Origin: Steromphala cineraria
Lineage: Eukaryota > Mollusca > Gastropoda > Trochida > Trochidae
Direction: 5' to 3'
Assembly: GCA_916613615.1 (NCBI GenBank)
Contig: OU744731.1
Span: forward strand, 57,914,289 to 57,978,288
Length of the DNA: 64,000 nt
Part shown: in pieces, positions 34,870 through 47,474 of the stretch
Layout: each line of letters starts with the position of its first letter
How positions within the stretch are numbered: the first letter of the stretch is position 1
The notes under the pieces: model-generated
What the model saw: only the letters and a program-made list of their open reading frames with translations
Database searches by the model: none
What the model was told of the DNA's origin: nothing
Program-made: the position numbers and the translations under genes

Positions 34870-36480
34870 AATTAAACATCAACACTAACAACAAAGTTAC
34901 ATACGTTATTGTATTCTTGCAATGATATAACTTTCTACATTTGTAACAAATGGTAAACCGCTGGGCTTTGACATGAGATATGAACTATTCAAAGGAAGAA
35001 ATAATCATATATTGTATAAGTGATATTTGCGAGAGTAAGTAATTCATACATGTAATTGAACATCTAATAAGATAAGTTTTAAATCAACGTTCGTGTTTAC
35101 CAATTCTTATCGAAACATACTTTATTAGAAACTCTAACGTGCTTGTGTCCGTGTAATACATAATAGTTTTTCACAAGGTTTTCACAAAACATGTTTTAAC
35201 AGGTGCTTAGTTTCTAGATACATTAGCATAAACATTTAAATCAATAGTTCCACACACGCTATATGTCCATGATAACAACAATATTTCAAAACTGTAGAAT
35301 TTTTAAGACACAATATCATGTCTATGGATGACTGAATCCTTTCAAATCATATCTCTCATGGGAAATCATCGGCGCTAATCAACCATGGATGATCTTAAGT
35401 GTTTGGCGATAGGAGAGAGATGAAAGCACTGACCCAGTTTGGATTAAACATGTACTTTGAGGAGCTCGTCTGTCGAAGCTTTCTCGAATCTTCAGGTATA
35501 TTTTTCATATGGTGCCCTAGGTTAACATATCATAGTTTTCAATACGGCATCATGTTATGAACAATGTTGTTGCATTCTTTATTGACCGTACACGGCTAAT
35601 CCGCCTATGCTATTCAAGAGGTTGTTTACTATCATACCTGATGGTGAATTATGACTTTCTCCTCCTCAATTATACCTTGAGGAGCTTTGATAAAAATGAA
35701 AATAACATGAAAAGGGAATACAAACTTGTATTTTAATCTAGACAAATAATTATTTTTGATTATTGTCAAACAACAATGTACATGAAAGACAAAAAAGTTG
35801 CCTAATTAAATAACACATTCAAAGGTTTAGCCAGGATAGTATTTTGCCTTATTTATATATCATTTGAGTGTTTCTGACACAATAGCTATCAATCGCATAT
35901 TTCATATCTAAAGATAACACTACGTGTTCCCATGGAAATATTGTTTCAAGTTTTGTTGTTAAATAAGGAATTCGACACGTGAAAACTCAGTCGATAAAAA
36001 TCTTCGTTGCTCTCCATTCTTTTTAAATAATGGTCTAAAGCTCCAATATGTTGAAGGGTTGAAGGGGTACATAATGTAAAGGACTCGCTGCATGACAGAA
36101 ACACAACATGTACATTAATTGAATTAATTGTTAAGTCTTTGTGTGTGACGTTATCATGTTTTGGTTTAAAATTAGCAAACTCTTAAATCTAACAATTTAT
36201 CTGGAGAAGAGTTTTATTTGTCAAAAAGATGGTTATCGACTAAGTTATATATGATTATATAATGTCAACCTTCATCAATTTTATTATAAATAACGAATAT
36301 ATTTTTATCAGTGTGATTTGTTTTTGTGTAGTTTTATCTTGAAGAATGCAAAAACGTTTTATCAACAATACTTTTACTTTTATAAAAGAAAATTCACTGT
36401 CTTGTGATGAATTATCAAATCGATAATTGCTAAACTGCACAACTTCATGTTGCCACCCTGTAACTAATTTGATGGCGACT
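34870..36480. other. Intergenic, nothing recognised
   Basis: No supported gene or transposon terminus. Confidence 0.5.
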
Positions 36481-36489
36481 TCATATATA

Positions 36490-36737
36490 TAATAATTGGC
36501 AAACTTATATGGCGCTTTCCATGTCCATAGACATACTTCACAGCTGCTAATCACGACCACGTAGGTCAGCACATCCAGTTTGCAGGTACCCATTTGAACA
36601 ACTGGGTGGATTGAGTGCAATGTGGATGAAGTGCCTTGCCCACCAAAGACCGAACAGAAAAGTAAAATGTTGTTGATTTCTCTACCGGGATTCACACCCG
36701 GGTCTCTGGTCTCAAAGGCCAGCATGCTAACCACTGT
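36490..36737 (-). mobile_element. tRNA-derived SINE, second family, minus strand
   Basis: On the minus strand a tRNA-like head (ACAGTGGTTAGCATGCTGGC, with a CTGG-CC/CCAG-like anticodon arm and a B-box-like GGTGTGAATCC) starts near 36737. It is followed by GGCAAGGCACTTCATCCACA, CCCAGTTGTTCAAATGGGTA and a GGAAAGCGCCATATAA tail, a tail type seen in several metazoan SINE families (recalled). The 159-codon frame over it is not a protein gene. Confidence 0.75.
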
Positions 36738-37100
36738 ACTTCAGTAGTACATTCGATAAAAACTATCTGATATATTTTTCTTATCTGAATAAGCAACACA
36801 ATCATTGTGTTTGTAAAAAGTTTTATTTTCTCGCATTGTGTTTAGTTTTAGATGGTCATATATATAAGATCATGAAATAAATAATTCCCACACGTCTGTC
36901 GAAGAGTATATTTGCTCTCATCATTTTGACAAACAATCTTTGCATACGAAAAGCTGAATAATATCCTCTGAGATGGTTTCTATAACTCTCAAGCGGACAT
37001 CATCAAAATGCAGGAATATCTGAAGAAGAGCGTTGTATTAATTTTTTTTTAAACAATTGAGCCCCTGTCTTTCGTATTTCAAGTCTAATCTCAATCGCAA

Positions 37101-37412
37101 TGGGGCGGGATAAAGAAGTGGTTAGCGCGTTCTGTTTCGGATCAGGAGGTCCGTGGTTCGAATCCCGCCAGGTGCTCGGCAACTATGTCTGCAGTAGAGA
37201 ACTGTTCTACACGCAGTCAGGTTTTGGTGAAATACTACACTGAATTTCAGTGCAGTACCACCAATGGTTCGCTGGTTCCAGTCGATGCTCGCAGGTTTTA
37301 CCGCAATACATAGCCACTTAATGTTGGAGGCTTTCTCCCTGCAATAATACTAGCAGCCGCGAGATAAGTGAAATACTCTTGAAAGCGGCGATAAACCCCA
37401 CATCACCTCACC
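37101..37412 (+). mobile_element. tRNA-derived SINE, full-length copy
   Basis: The tRNA-like head (37101-37172) has an A-box-like TGGTTAGCGC and a B box GGTTCGAATCC at about 37155-37165. A possible arginine-like TTTCGGA anticodon loop is present, but the acceptor stem is poor. The body continues GCTCGGCAACTATGTCTGCA and ends GAAAGCGGCGATAAACCCC. A truncated sibling is at 31310-31545. This is a retroposon, not a functional tRNA gene. Confidence 0.85.
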
Positions 37413-37456
37413 TAAAACACAATAGTCCTTACTTAGATGCAGATTGACCAGACAAG

Positions 37457-37541
37457 GTGCTCGTCCACGGCATAAGAATTGGAGCTTAACAATGTTAATC
37501 TAGCATCTCAACTCAGAGACACACTGCGTCTAGACTAGTTA
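37457..37541 (+). repeat. Direct repeat pair D, copy 2
   Basis: Matches 34767-34862 (AGCTTAACAATGTTAATCTA, then GTCTAGACTAG). Confidence 0.7.
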
Positions 37542-37579
37542 ATATCAATAAATTTATATACTAAGTTGTATGCTTCTCA

Positions 37580-37813
37580 CTAGTCTAATACGGTCTGATG
37601 TACCATCTTTGTAGAAATGTTGCCAGAGATAATATTTAGGATACTAATTTGCGCGCTCAAAATACTATCCCAAACGCTCAATATACTATCTAATGCGCTC
37701 AGGATACTATCCTGTGCATTCAAAATATTATCTCGTGTGCGCAAGAAAGATTCTACTGTTTTAATTACCTTCACCGCTTCCGTAGTCAAGAACAATGTGA
37801 AAGCTGCATCCAT
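37580..37813 (-). repeat. 21-bp minisatellite encoding a seven-residue repeat
   Basis: Five units of 21 bp at about 37630-37740 (ATACTATC with variable centre and GCGCTCA-like end). On the minus strand they lie in a 77-codon open frame and encode repeats of the form (S/N)(A/V)xDSIL, giving Leu/Ile every seven residues as in a coiled coil. There is no recognisable flanking domain or splice partner, so it may be an exon relic or a chance open frame in a minisatellite. Confidence 0.6.
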
Positions 37814-37814
37814 T

Positions 37815-39370
37815 TGTCTTTGCTATGGCATGACGTTTGCCACATCTTACTAGTATTTCACAGATTTGATTTTTGAAAAAAGATAGTCTCTATCTATAAA
37901 TATCAAAAACCATTATAGTGGACACCATCAAGCAATATTTAACCAGAAGTTATCGAACACCTTGTTGTGCAACATCTCCTGATAGATTCCACGGTAGTTA
38001 TTGACACATACTCAGACGAAGCCGACTTGTAAGGGATGCCTTCATGAGTAGCGATGCTAAGGTCCAAGGGTTATATCGTAAAATGTATCTTTGAAGTATA
38101 TTCTTCGTCATACGTTGTATAGCATAAGTCACTCTAGAACTACTTTCATCTAGCTTCGGGCGCTTTTGAGATAACGGATCTGCTTGTTCTGTTAATTGGC
38201 CTCATATGTTCACCATGCAAGCTGTTATGTGTGAGGTGGTGATTCAGGCACTATGCCACAAATTCTAAGACCCTTCTCTTGATACCTCGATACTTTGATT
38301 TATGTCAAGGTGAATAAGACTTGTAGATTAAATGTTAAGAACTGCTTGGATCACCTGGACTGTGACAATACCTTTTGAAATGTATTCTTTTCCTGTAAAT
38401 AACCGAGCACTATTACACAGCAAAACTCTCTATTTGAATTGCTGTAATCTGATGTTCGAGAATATTGTTCGAAATGAAAATTTCGGCACGTATCTCCAGC
38501 CTGCACATTGATTACAAGATCACAGGGATCAAGTAAGTAAACAAGCGAATCTTAAATGACGTTTATTATGCAAAATCAATAACTGAAGAGTTGGCAATGA
38601 GGTAATGATAAGATCGAACCAACTTAGACAACCTGACCTCGTGCTATTTACAGTCGCTGTTACAGATTTGCCATCCACAAGAAATTCGACAATAAAAATC
38701 AAGTTCTAAGTTTATTTCTTGACCAATCTGAATATAAATAGATATAAAAAAAATATGACAAATTAGGTATACATTTTTTTTAAATTTTATTAGATATACT
38801 TTCAATTCACCATTTAGCAGATCACAAACGGCGGCATATAACAAATAAATATTAAATTTCAAGCCGACAGCATGGTACATTGTAAACCATCTCATGTTAT
38901 TTTCAGGGGCCACCCATTAATATTTAAATGTAACAAGACACATAATATTATTGTTAAGGCTTTGCAGTATCTACCGTATACTTTCCACGTTGTTAATTAG
39001 CAGTAATGTATCATGGGAAAAATAGCTATTTATCCTACATATATTATTTCCGAATATATGCCCAAATCGTCATCAGCATAATTATATTCAAGATTTTATC
39101 ATGGGTATTAAAATCAGATGGAATCGAACTGCATGTGCTTTTGCATCTGCTGAAATGTTAAAAGGCATCCCAGGGAAATAGACGTCAATCTCCATCTCAT
39201 TAAGGAATGGTTGACATGGCATAAATGATTGATCTTCCCTTTGAGCAATGAGGAAAAGATGTTTAAAAAGTCTTTTCCATATGTGAGAATCGACGACCTT
39301 TGTTCTTTACAACACTAAAATCACAAACTTTTACACGTTTCATCAATTTGTATCCTTTATCTGGTGTACA
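37815..39370. other. Intergenic, nothing recognised
   Basis: No supported feature. Confidence 0.5.
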
Positions 39371-39374
39371 CATA

Positions 39375-39695
39375 GTTTCATATCTTTAACATTTGGAAAG
39401 TAGATGGTAGGACTTTTCCTCAAATATCTGAACAGATTACAAATGCTGGCACATTTAATGGTCAGGACTGTTGCCCGAGCAATATATTGTCTCTTTTTCT
39501 TTATATAATCTCTTCAAACGAGGGACTACATCAGTAAGGGTATACAATAGTTTCTCTGCTTTAACTTATGGAAGTAAACTGTAAGGACTTTTTTATCAAA
39601 TATCTGAAAATATTACATATGCTCGCACATTTAAATGGACTGTTGCCCGAGCATTATGTTGTCTCCTTTGCTTTATATACTCCTTACAAAAATCG
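39375..39695 (+). repeat. Tandem duplication of about 178 bp
   Basis: Both halves carry AGGACTTTT, TCAAATATCTGAA, ATTACA, GCACATTTAA, GGACTGTTGCCCGAGCA and TTGTCTC-CTTTATATA in order (first about 39375-39515, second about 39552-39690). Confidence 0.7.
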
Positions 39696-39699
39696 AAAT

Positions 39700-40585
39700 C
39701 AGCCGAAATGTTGTTTGCAAGAAAACTAAATGTATACTGCGTATTTAAAAACTATGACTGAACATATACAAGTCCCGAATAGACTGGTGGCAAAATCCCC
39801 AATTTATTTTGCAGAGGGGACGGAATGTAAGGAGGTGGATTCCACCCTAAATATGTTATTTAGATGTTGTCTTTCAATAATAAAATGGATGACATGTCAA
39901 TTAACCGAAAATAAATAAAATACAACGTTTTGAAAAATACACCAAAAGTCTGTTATGCAGACCATTTACTGAAATGAGTTGTACATCAAGCACTACCATG
40001 ACTCCACAAGATAATGGCTACTGCAGTTCATCTACCTGTGCGAAGTGCAGTAAAACAACACGGTTACATTTGAAATGGATTTAAGTAAGTGTTTTTTTAA
40101 ATTATATTATTTTACTAGAAGTGTGTTTAATTCATCTATCTATTATAATAGATAATTTGAAAATGGTTTGCGGGCCATTGTTGCCACTCAATGATCTACA
40201 AACCCCATATTTACTAGAAAAATCTGAAAAAGTTTCATTTACTTTAAAAACACAAGTACTTGAGCTGACACACGTAATGACATTAAATCCATATCTGACA
40301 AGCAAAACTACAAGCTTTTTCCTACCCTTTCATTCATCTTTTTTGAATACGGTCAATAAAAAAGCAGACGATGCTGCATGTAAACAAACTAGTTTCCTAA
40401 CGAAATCCCTTCTTCGGACCGCTGTTGAATGCAAATGACACATATTTCCTTTCACCCCTTTCAGGTGATCCGTCGTTCGGGAATATGACTTTTTGACATT
40501 GTTTTCAAGTCAACTAGCCTACAGACAACAGGTACGTGTGAATATTAATTCTGAATCAGGTTTAGAGTTTTTAATGTCCGTCTGT
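39700..40585. other. Intergenic, nothing recognised
   Basis: The open frame at 40121-40438 has no recognisable motif and is not supported. Confidence 0.5.
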
Positions 40586-40589
40586 TAGC

Positions 40590-40666
40590 CCGAGGCGTGT
40601 GAAAAAAACAATCGGGGGGGGGGGGGGGGGGGCCGAGGCGTGTGAAGAAAACAATCGGGGGGGGAA
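40590..40666 (+). repeat. Poly-G tract with duplicated flank
   Basis: CCGAGGCGTGTGAA(A/G)AAAAC with AATCGGGG occurs twice in tandem, separated by an uninterrupted run of about 20 G. The run length may be affected by assembly. Confidence 0.8.
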
Positions 40667-40669
40667 CAT

Positions 40670-42765
40670 TGAAAGAATTCCACTAATCCGCTGGTCTACT
40701 TAATTTTTCAAATTGAAATTTAAGGGCCGTATTTGTTGAAATTACCTACACAGATTCCTAATAAGAATGTTTCTGCAAAATTGAATTGGAAAAATGTAAT
40801 GTAGGAGGCCACGATTATCAAATCAAACGTACTCGCTCCTTGCAGCGCTTCAGTCAAAGTGTCCGTGTTGATATCATTTCTCACAGTTACTGGCCATTAT
40901 AGTGTCCAACTGGCTTAACATTTATAGGATAAATAAGATAACATGTTGACATAATTGCACACATACACGATGAAATATTTTTAGAAAGTTTAAGTTATAT
41001 AAAGACCAAAATTGTGTTTATCGATCTATAAAAAAAATGTGAGACTGAGTGAAACATGGGAATTACCGATCTGTTTTTAGATTGGACCTCCATTTGAAAA
41101 GAAAGCCAAATTTTATTTTTGATATATTTAGGTATTACTTTAGTATGAATTATTGAAAGCAAGTTTTAAATAATCCATACCTTTATGCTAAAAGAGAATA
41201 AATGTCAGTTAAAATAAAAATAATTCAATAAATGACCAGAGTCGGCACCTTGCCAACTATATTTGTGTACACAATCTGTTGGGTAAGTCCACTTGTGAGG
41301 GTGGCAGGGCAGGTTCAGACCAACTAGTCAAAATGACAGTCAAGTAGTAAATATTATAGCTAATCAAATTATTTTAACATTACCAAAGGCTCAGAGTATT
41401 TTTACAAAGATAGTAGACCAACTTTTTTTCAAAATCCCAAATCTTTAGTATGACAAATGAATTGACACCCCTACAATGTAATAGTCTCCTCTAGCACAAT
41501 TTTCATGTAAATAGGTCAACCAATTTCCTGTCTCACTTGTGAATCGATGAAGCTGTGTAATGATGATTTTTTGAGATCAGTTACATTCCCATGAATTTAA
41601 TAATTAATTATTGAAGTAATAAATTATAAAACACCAATTTGAATTAGCTTAAGATCCAAATTACCTTGTGTACATCACTATTAGACTGATTTCTAGTATC
41701 TGAAATTAAAACATATTCAAAATGCAATTTTTATTTTTTAAAGAGAAAGGAGCCCACTGAAGCTGTTCATTTTCAGAAACTGCAGTGACCTAGACTTGCT
41801 ACAATAATAAATACTTGTGGGGGTGTTAGGATAATATGTTTCAGGGGCTGTTAGACAGATTACATTATTATTGGAAATCAAAAGTGAAAATAATAAATAT
41901 TGAATGTTGAAAGTATGTTAAATAATCTTTTAATTATAATTAAAAAAAGAAATTGTATTAATATCTTTACACATTTAAAGTATTATATATACACATATAA
42001 TATAGAGCATAGAGGGGAAATCTCATAAGTAAAGTTGAAAGAACTGAAGACTTTGTCAGGCTTTTCTGTGAAAAAAATATAAACACTGTCTTGACTGTAA
42101 GAATGAATCAATATAAGTCTTTAGGGAAAAAAGTATTTGATTTTGATATATTTCTAAGGCAATTGTTTACATGAGATTTTTTACAGTTTCAATTCATGTG
42201 ATGTACATTAAAAATCAACAATAAATTTAGATCACAATTTTCTAGAATTGTATCCAAAAAAATGTCTAAATGAAACTGTTATTAATTAATATAAATTGTT
42301 ACTAAAAGAAAAAGAGTAGAAATATGTTATGACTTACCTTATTTAGTTTAGTTACTGTTAATTACCACTATGTTATGTATTTGTTTTTAAACACAGTTAA
42401 TTATAAATATCTCATACAAATTCTAAATTACATTTTATTCACAAACACTGAATGCCTCTGTTTAAAGTAATGAAATTGATTTTTTAAGTATTGAATGAAT
42501 TAATATCCTGGGCTACTATTTTTGTTTGTGTACTTGTCGACACTGTTTTAATTACTAGCCAAATGGGCTTTTGCATGTTAGGTTGATTCTTTTAGACATT
42601 TGAATAGTTCTGATTATAGTCATTTGCTCTAAATCTATTTAATAGTACTAAACATATAACAAATGTGATTATGTCTGCCATTTAAAGGATCCTCATCCTG
42701 ATTATCCATGTCTTAATCCACAAATTACTCTTCATATCAAGATTTCTTTTTTTCTTCAGGTAGAC
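40670..42765. other. Non-coding region upstream of the second Academ-type gene
   Basis: Very A+T-rich. A pyrimidine-rich acceptor (TTTCTTCAG, ending 42759) lies just before the ATG at 42769, suggesting a 5' UTR intron. A terminal repeat for this element could not be identified. Confidence 0.5.
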
Positions 42766-42768
42766 ATC

Positions 42769-44850
42769 ATGGAGTCTGTAACTGGTGTCAAGCGCAAGAC
42801 AGAGACTGACAAAACTACTGACTGGAACCTGTGTATCCTGTGTCAAAGATATGACCGTAAGAAACCTCTACGCAGACTAACATTTGATGTACAAAATCGC
42901 CTTATTCACAGCATTTCAGAGCCCAAGAAATTCAGAGACTACGACAGATGGGATATGTTGATGCGCCTTGATTCTTCAGATTTGAATTGTGCAGAAAAAT
43001 CTCATGATATTGTGTATCACAAAGACTGTTATGGAACATTTACAAGCTCTTTGCACTTGGATAGACTTAAGAGAAAATTTGAAACATTTCAAAAAGCTAG
43101 CGAACCAATCATAGAGCCAATGACTGAAGACAACCACCCCCATTCAAGTTTACGTAGCTCACTCCCTGCACTAAACACAGATTTATGCATCTTCTGCCAA
43201 AGTAAAACCCCAGAGAAGACCTATCTTGTTGCTAAATTAGACGTGTCCAGCAAAATAATTGCTTGTTCTGAAAAGGATCGAATCATGAGGTGCAGACTGG
43301 CAGGTTACAGTGACCTTGTTGCAGCTGATGCTAGGTATCACCTGAAGTGTTATGTGCAGTTCCTCCGGAAACATCAAGGAGACAGAAAAGTTGATGAAGA
43401 AGCCACTGAGCGACAACATGCAGTACAGAAGGTAGCTGAAAATGTTTTAGCTGGAGCTCAGCGTGGACATATTAACACTTTGTCAGATGTTTGGGATGAC
43501 TACTGCACCATCCTCTCTGAAGCAGGGATAGATGCTGGACCATATAAACACCACAAGACCTGGTTTAAAGAAAAGCTCCAACATAAGCTACATGGTCGAC
43601 TTGATTTTGTACCACAGCTAGATCAGCACCAGCCACAAATTCTTTTCCTCGCCGGTTCAGAAAAGGAGCTTGTCCAGACACTTTTGCAGTCAAAGGATGA
43701 CGATAGCAAATATTCATCAAATTCTCCTTCTGAAGATGTGAAGGATCGCGACCGATTGATTGAACTGTACCACACAGCTATTCAAATAAGACAGGACATA
43801 CAAGCTGTTTCACAAGTGAGTGACTGCACAACAGTACGTGGGGATGATGTTGAGCAAATGGTACCCAAGACTTTATTTCTTTTTCTCAACATTTTATTAA
43901 ATGGAGACGATGAAATTGAGGAAAAGAAAAGTACACAGACAAGGGTTTTGAGCATTGCCCAAGATATAATTTTTTCTTCATCCAAAGGAAAGAAGATGAC
44001 GCCAAAGCACATCGGACTGGGCATGTCAATTCATCAAGCTTCAAGAAGCAAACATCTAGTCAACCTCCTGAATAGCGCTGGCCACTGTATAAGCTATGAC
44101 CAAGTACGTCGACTCGACACGACATTGGCACAAGAATACCCTGACCGTTTCAATGAGAATGAAGGCACTCCAATACCGTCCAATATTGAAACAGGACACT
44201 TTTTTCAATTCAGCGCAGATAATATTGACATCCTTGAAGAAACTCTTGATGGAAGGGGAACATTTCATGCCACACAGTTAGTTGCATTTCAGCGGAGGGG
44301 TCATATCACCAAACTTCCACGGAAAATGGCACTCAGCCAGGAAAAGTCTCTAAAAAATAGTGAAGATCTTCACAAACTTGAAAATGCGCCATGCACACCA
44401 TCTAGACACAGGAAAACAAAGTCAACAACATCCGACACCAGCTTTTCAAGAAGGGAACTACTGATCCCGCGAAGCTCCCACCAACCCAGCCTTGTTTACA
44501 AGAACACATCAAACGAGCTCACTTCCAAAGTCTTATCTGGTACTCATCTCACTTGCCATTGCAGAATATCCCTTCCCTCTGGGCTATGGGTGGTATGAGG
44601 ATCCTATATCTGGCTCATTCAAACCGGAAGTTCTTGTTAAAGATCCAATCCCGAGTGTTTGCTTAGAACTTGTGCAGTGCAGTTGCAAAAACTGTAACAC
44701 TTCAAGATACAGTTGCAGGTCCAAGCAGTTGATGTGTACTGGAGCGTGTGGCTGCAGTAGTGAAATGTGTTATAACCCCTACACTACACTACACACCTTG
44801 ATGATGCAGATGAGGAATGAACCAATACTGACATTGAGAAGTGCATTGGA
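42769..44850 (+). pseudogene. Second Academ-type gene, catalytic core deleted, frameshifted 3' end
   Basis: An open frame of 609 codons (42769-44598) starts with two Cys/His finger modules (LCILCQRYDRKK...HKDCYGTF from about residue 21, and LCIFCQSKTPEK...HLKCYVQF from about residue 139). The conserved block VLSIAQDIIFSSSKGKKM and ADNIDILEETLDGRGTFHAT matches the middle of the gene at 17199-23646 (DNNDFGEETLTGKGT). Directly after it, in another frame (about 44460-44570), comes LPPTQPCLQEHIKRAHFQS, equivalent to the C-terminal MPPNSDSLSLHMQRANYQA. In a third frame (from about 44575) follow PLGYGWYEDPISG and the Cys-rich tail (CSCKNCNTS...CTGACGC). About 800 residues with the transposase and nuclease cores are missing, and at least two frameshifts disrupt the tail. 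Diverged from the first element, so a separate family. Confidence 0.8.
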
Positions 44851-44889
44851 ATTCTATAAAGGTACAATATTGACAATTTAACATTTGCC

Positions 44890-47185
44890 TGATTGATCAA
44901 TTTATTCATTATCTGATGCTCTGGCTATCTTTATGTATATTAAAACAAACTTGACAAAGACAATGTATTTTGAGGACATTTTAATGCAATTTTTTTCATA
45001 TCATCATTTAATTGATAAACCAAATACTTTTTAAATGTATTTTTGATCCTTAATATTTACTACAATAGTAAATAAATTACTTTCTGTGGAATAAGATTGT
45101 TGAAATTTATTTAAGTACGAGCACATTGGTAAATATAACTTTTCGGTCGGTCTGACCAGGGTACCCTCATTTGGAGCCTCATAATATGCAAATTATGGGT
45201 CAAAGCTAATGTCATCCGGGTGATTTTTGTTGTAAACATACTGAACAATGATAAAAACATGGATGACAACTCCTAACATTCAGTCCCCCCTGCAGCCATT
45301 TCTAGGCCTCTTATGAGATTTCACCACTAGACTAGAAGGGATTTTTTAATATCAACCGAAATTCACTTTCCACTTAGAATAATTAGCAGACACAAATACA
45401 CTAAATAAAAAAGTTGATGTTCGACCTTCTGTGTGGGTCACATCTACCAGTGTTAGATGTAACCCAATTATTAAGTCTAAGCATTGATTTGGATGGTTCT
45501 GAAACCTGCTGTAAACAAGTGCTTCAACATCAAATAGGTTATTGATTTATTATAGTGAATAATGAAAGTGTATGATTCGTCAGATTAAGTATTGCTTGTC
45601 AATTTAGCGTTAGCCCTACACCAAACATTACAAGCAAATAACCTATATATGTAAATGCACATTTCAAAGATAGATGTGGCAACAAATAACCTTTAAATGA
45701 GAAGAAATTGAAATCTATACAACACGACGCCAGCAGAAACCTTCTACAAAAGAAGTCAGCTTCAGTACACAGAGTTTACATTTTGTCCTTGGTAGCTTAT
45801 TTATACTTCTGAATCCAACGCAATGGCCCTTTTAATGAGTAAAATGAAATTCAAGTTGCTGTTGGCATTGATTCCCATTTCAGAAGCATTTATTTTACAT
45901 GTTTATTACCTTAACTATGTAAAGAAACCTTCATAACAATGATTACTAACCAATAAGAATCAAGAGTAGTTAAAATCTTCAAAAGGCCCTTGGCAGTTCT
46001 TTCAAGAAGTGTCATTCTCCAATATTACTTTAATGAATATAAAGTATCGTCAAGTCATCTGTTTTCAGTCATGTGTTTTCGGTCAGTCATTTTGACTCCC
46101 TTTTGTGAACATATCCAAAGGGATATAAAGTATCTTGTGGATTATTTGCAGCAGAGGGTTCATAGGTGCATCTAGGAATAGTCATTTAAATATAATTTGC
46201 TTAAGAAAGAATATTATGGCAAAAACATAAAAAACAACACATTTTAAAGCAAATTTTCAAATACAAATTTTCTATGGGAAAGAAAGTCATTTTATTTTCA
46301 AACCTTGCTCTAATAACTTTCCACCTAATTTCCTTGTAATTCTTTACATAATGAGATGTCTTGATGTGATAATATTTATTGTCACTTGCCATTTTAAGAA
46401 AAAATATATTCATCGTTTTCAGTGTTATTTCTTATCAAATTTATTTTCAAAACTTTAAAAGTTATCTCAGTGGTTTTGAATGATTTTCCAATAGTGCACA
46501 ATACATTTTAAAAAAATATGGACAAACTCCAAGTGAAGCTTTTATCAAAGCACCTTACACTATCAAAACTGATATTCCAGTCGGAGAAATAGTTAGGTCA
46601 CCCTCTAAACCCAGTGTTTCATGTTTTTTTATTTTTCATTATGAAATATGATGAATCAAAAATTGTTTTATTTTGAATAATATTTACTTAAAAAATATCA
46701 ATTAAAAAAATATCAATTAAATAGTTTTAGTCAGACTTTTATCATTTTGGAACATAAACTTTGAAAAACTGTCCTGCATATTCTAAATAACAGAGGTTCA
46801 AGAAATTGACTGAAAACAAATGACACTACTTCCAAATCAGGATTTTTTCAAAGTTATGTTAAAAGCATTCTATTTTGTACAAATGTTAAATATAATTGGT
46901 TTTCATAAATGTTCTATTAGATAACATGGCAATGAATGATTAAGAGTAATTTCTCATCAATACCTGTGGTAATTTTTCAAATACAGGTCCTTATTCTTTA
47001 TCTGACTGAAAACCCATTACACAAGGATACGTGACACGTTTCGCACTTAAAGGAGATACAAGACAGCAACTGACATGCAAATTGATTATAAAGCTGTCCT
47101 GAAGAAGTGGTTCTCTCCCCATATCTCGTTAAACTGCCTACTTCATGAATATCGATGATGACGTGACTCAAGCAAATACATGCCT
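44890..47185. other. Intergenic; one imperfect hairpin
   Basis: GGGTCACATCTA and TAGATGTAACCC (45437-45468) form an imperfect hairpin. Otherwise A+T-rich without a supported feature. Confidence 0.5.
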
Positions 47186-47187
47186 AT

Positions 47188-47470
47188 GAACTTAGGTAGT
47201 CAGTTGCGGTTTAACGTGTTGTCCGTAATTTTTCAGGTATTTCACACATGGAAATTGCCATCCGATCAGGAAAAAGGGATCGAAAGAATGAGAGAAAAGA
47301 CGGGAAGAAAGGCAAATTGAGAGATAGAAAGCAGGTTTTAGTATGACTCACATTTGGTCTGGCTGCTACCTGTCGACCTGTCCAGCTTTGGTGACCCTAC
47401 CAGGAGCATGTAAGCTCCAGCTGGTATAGCGCTCGGGGTCGCCGAAACACAAAAACCACCACACCACGAT
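47188..47470. mobile_element. Dispersed repeat K, long copy
   Basis: GGTTTAACGTGTTGTCCG, TTTCAGGTATTTCACAC and GGAAATTGCCATCC correspond to 12640-12705. Beyond this it adds GACCTGTCCAGCTTTGGTGA, CCTACCAGGAGCATGTAAGC and ACCACACCACGATAAGGTAA. It looks like a SINE-type repeat of mollusc genomes (recalled, not searched). Confidence 0.55.
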
Positions 47471-47474
47471 AAGG

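Noticed and set aside
36255..36734. Minus-strand 159-codon frame
   Set aside because: It covers a tRNA-derived SINE; no protein motif is present.
37101..37172. tRNA gene
   Set aside because: A and B boxes are present but the cloverleaf is poor and the sequence continues into a SINE body shared with 31310-31545.
41240..45200. Possible terminal repeats (GGTCTGA-ACC near 41320 inverted and GGTCTGACC near 45152) for the second Academ-type element
   Set aside because: The match is under 15 bases with gaps, in A+T-rich sequence, without a target duplication.
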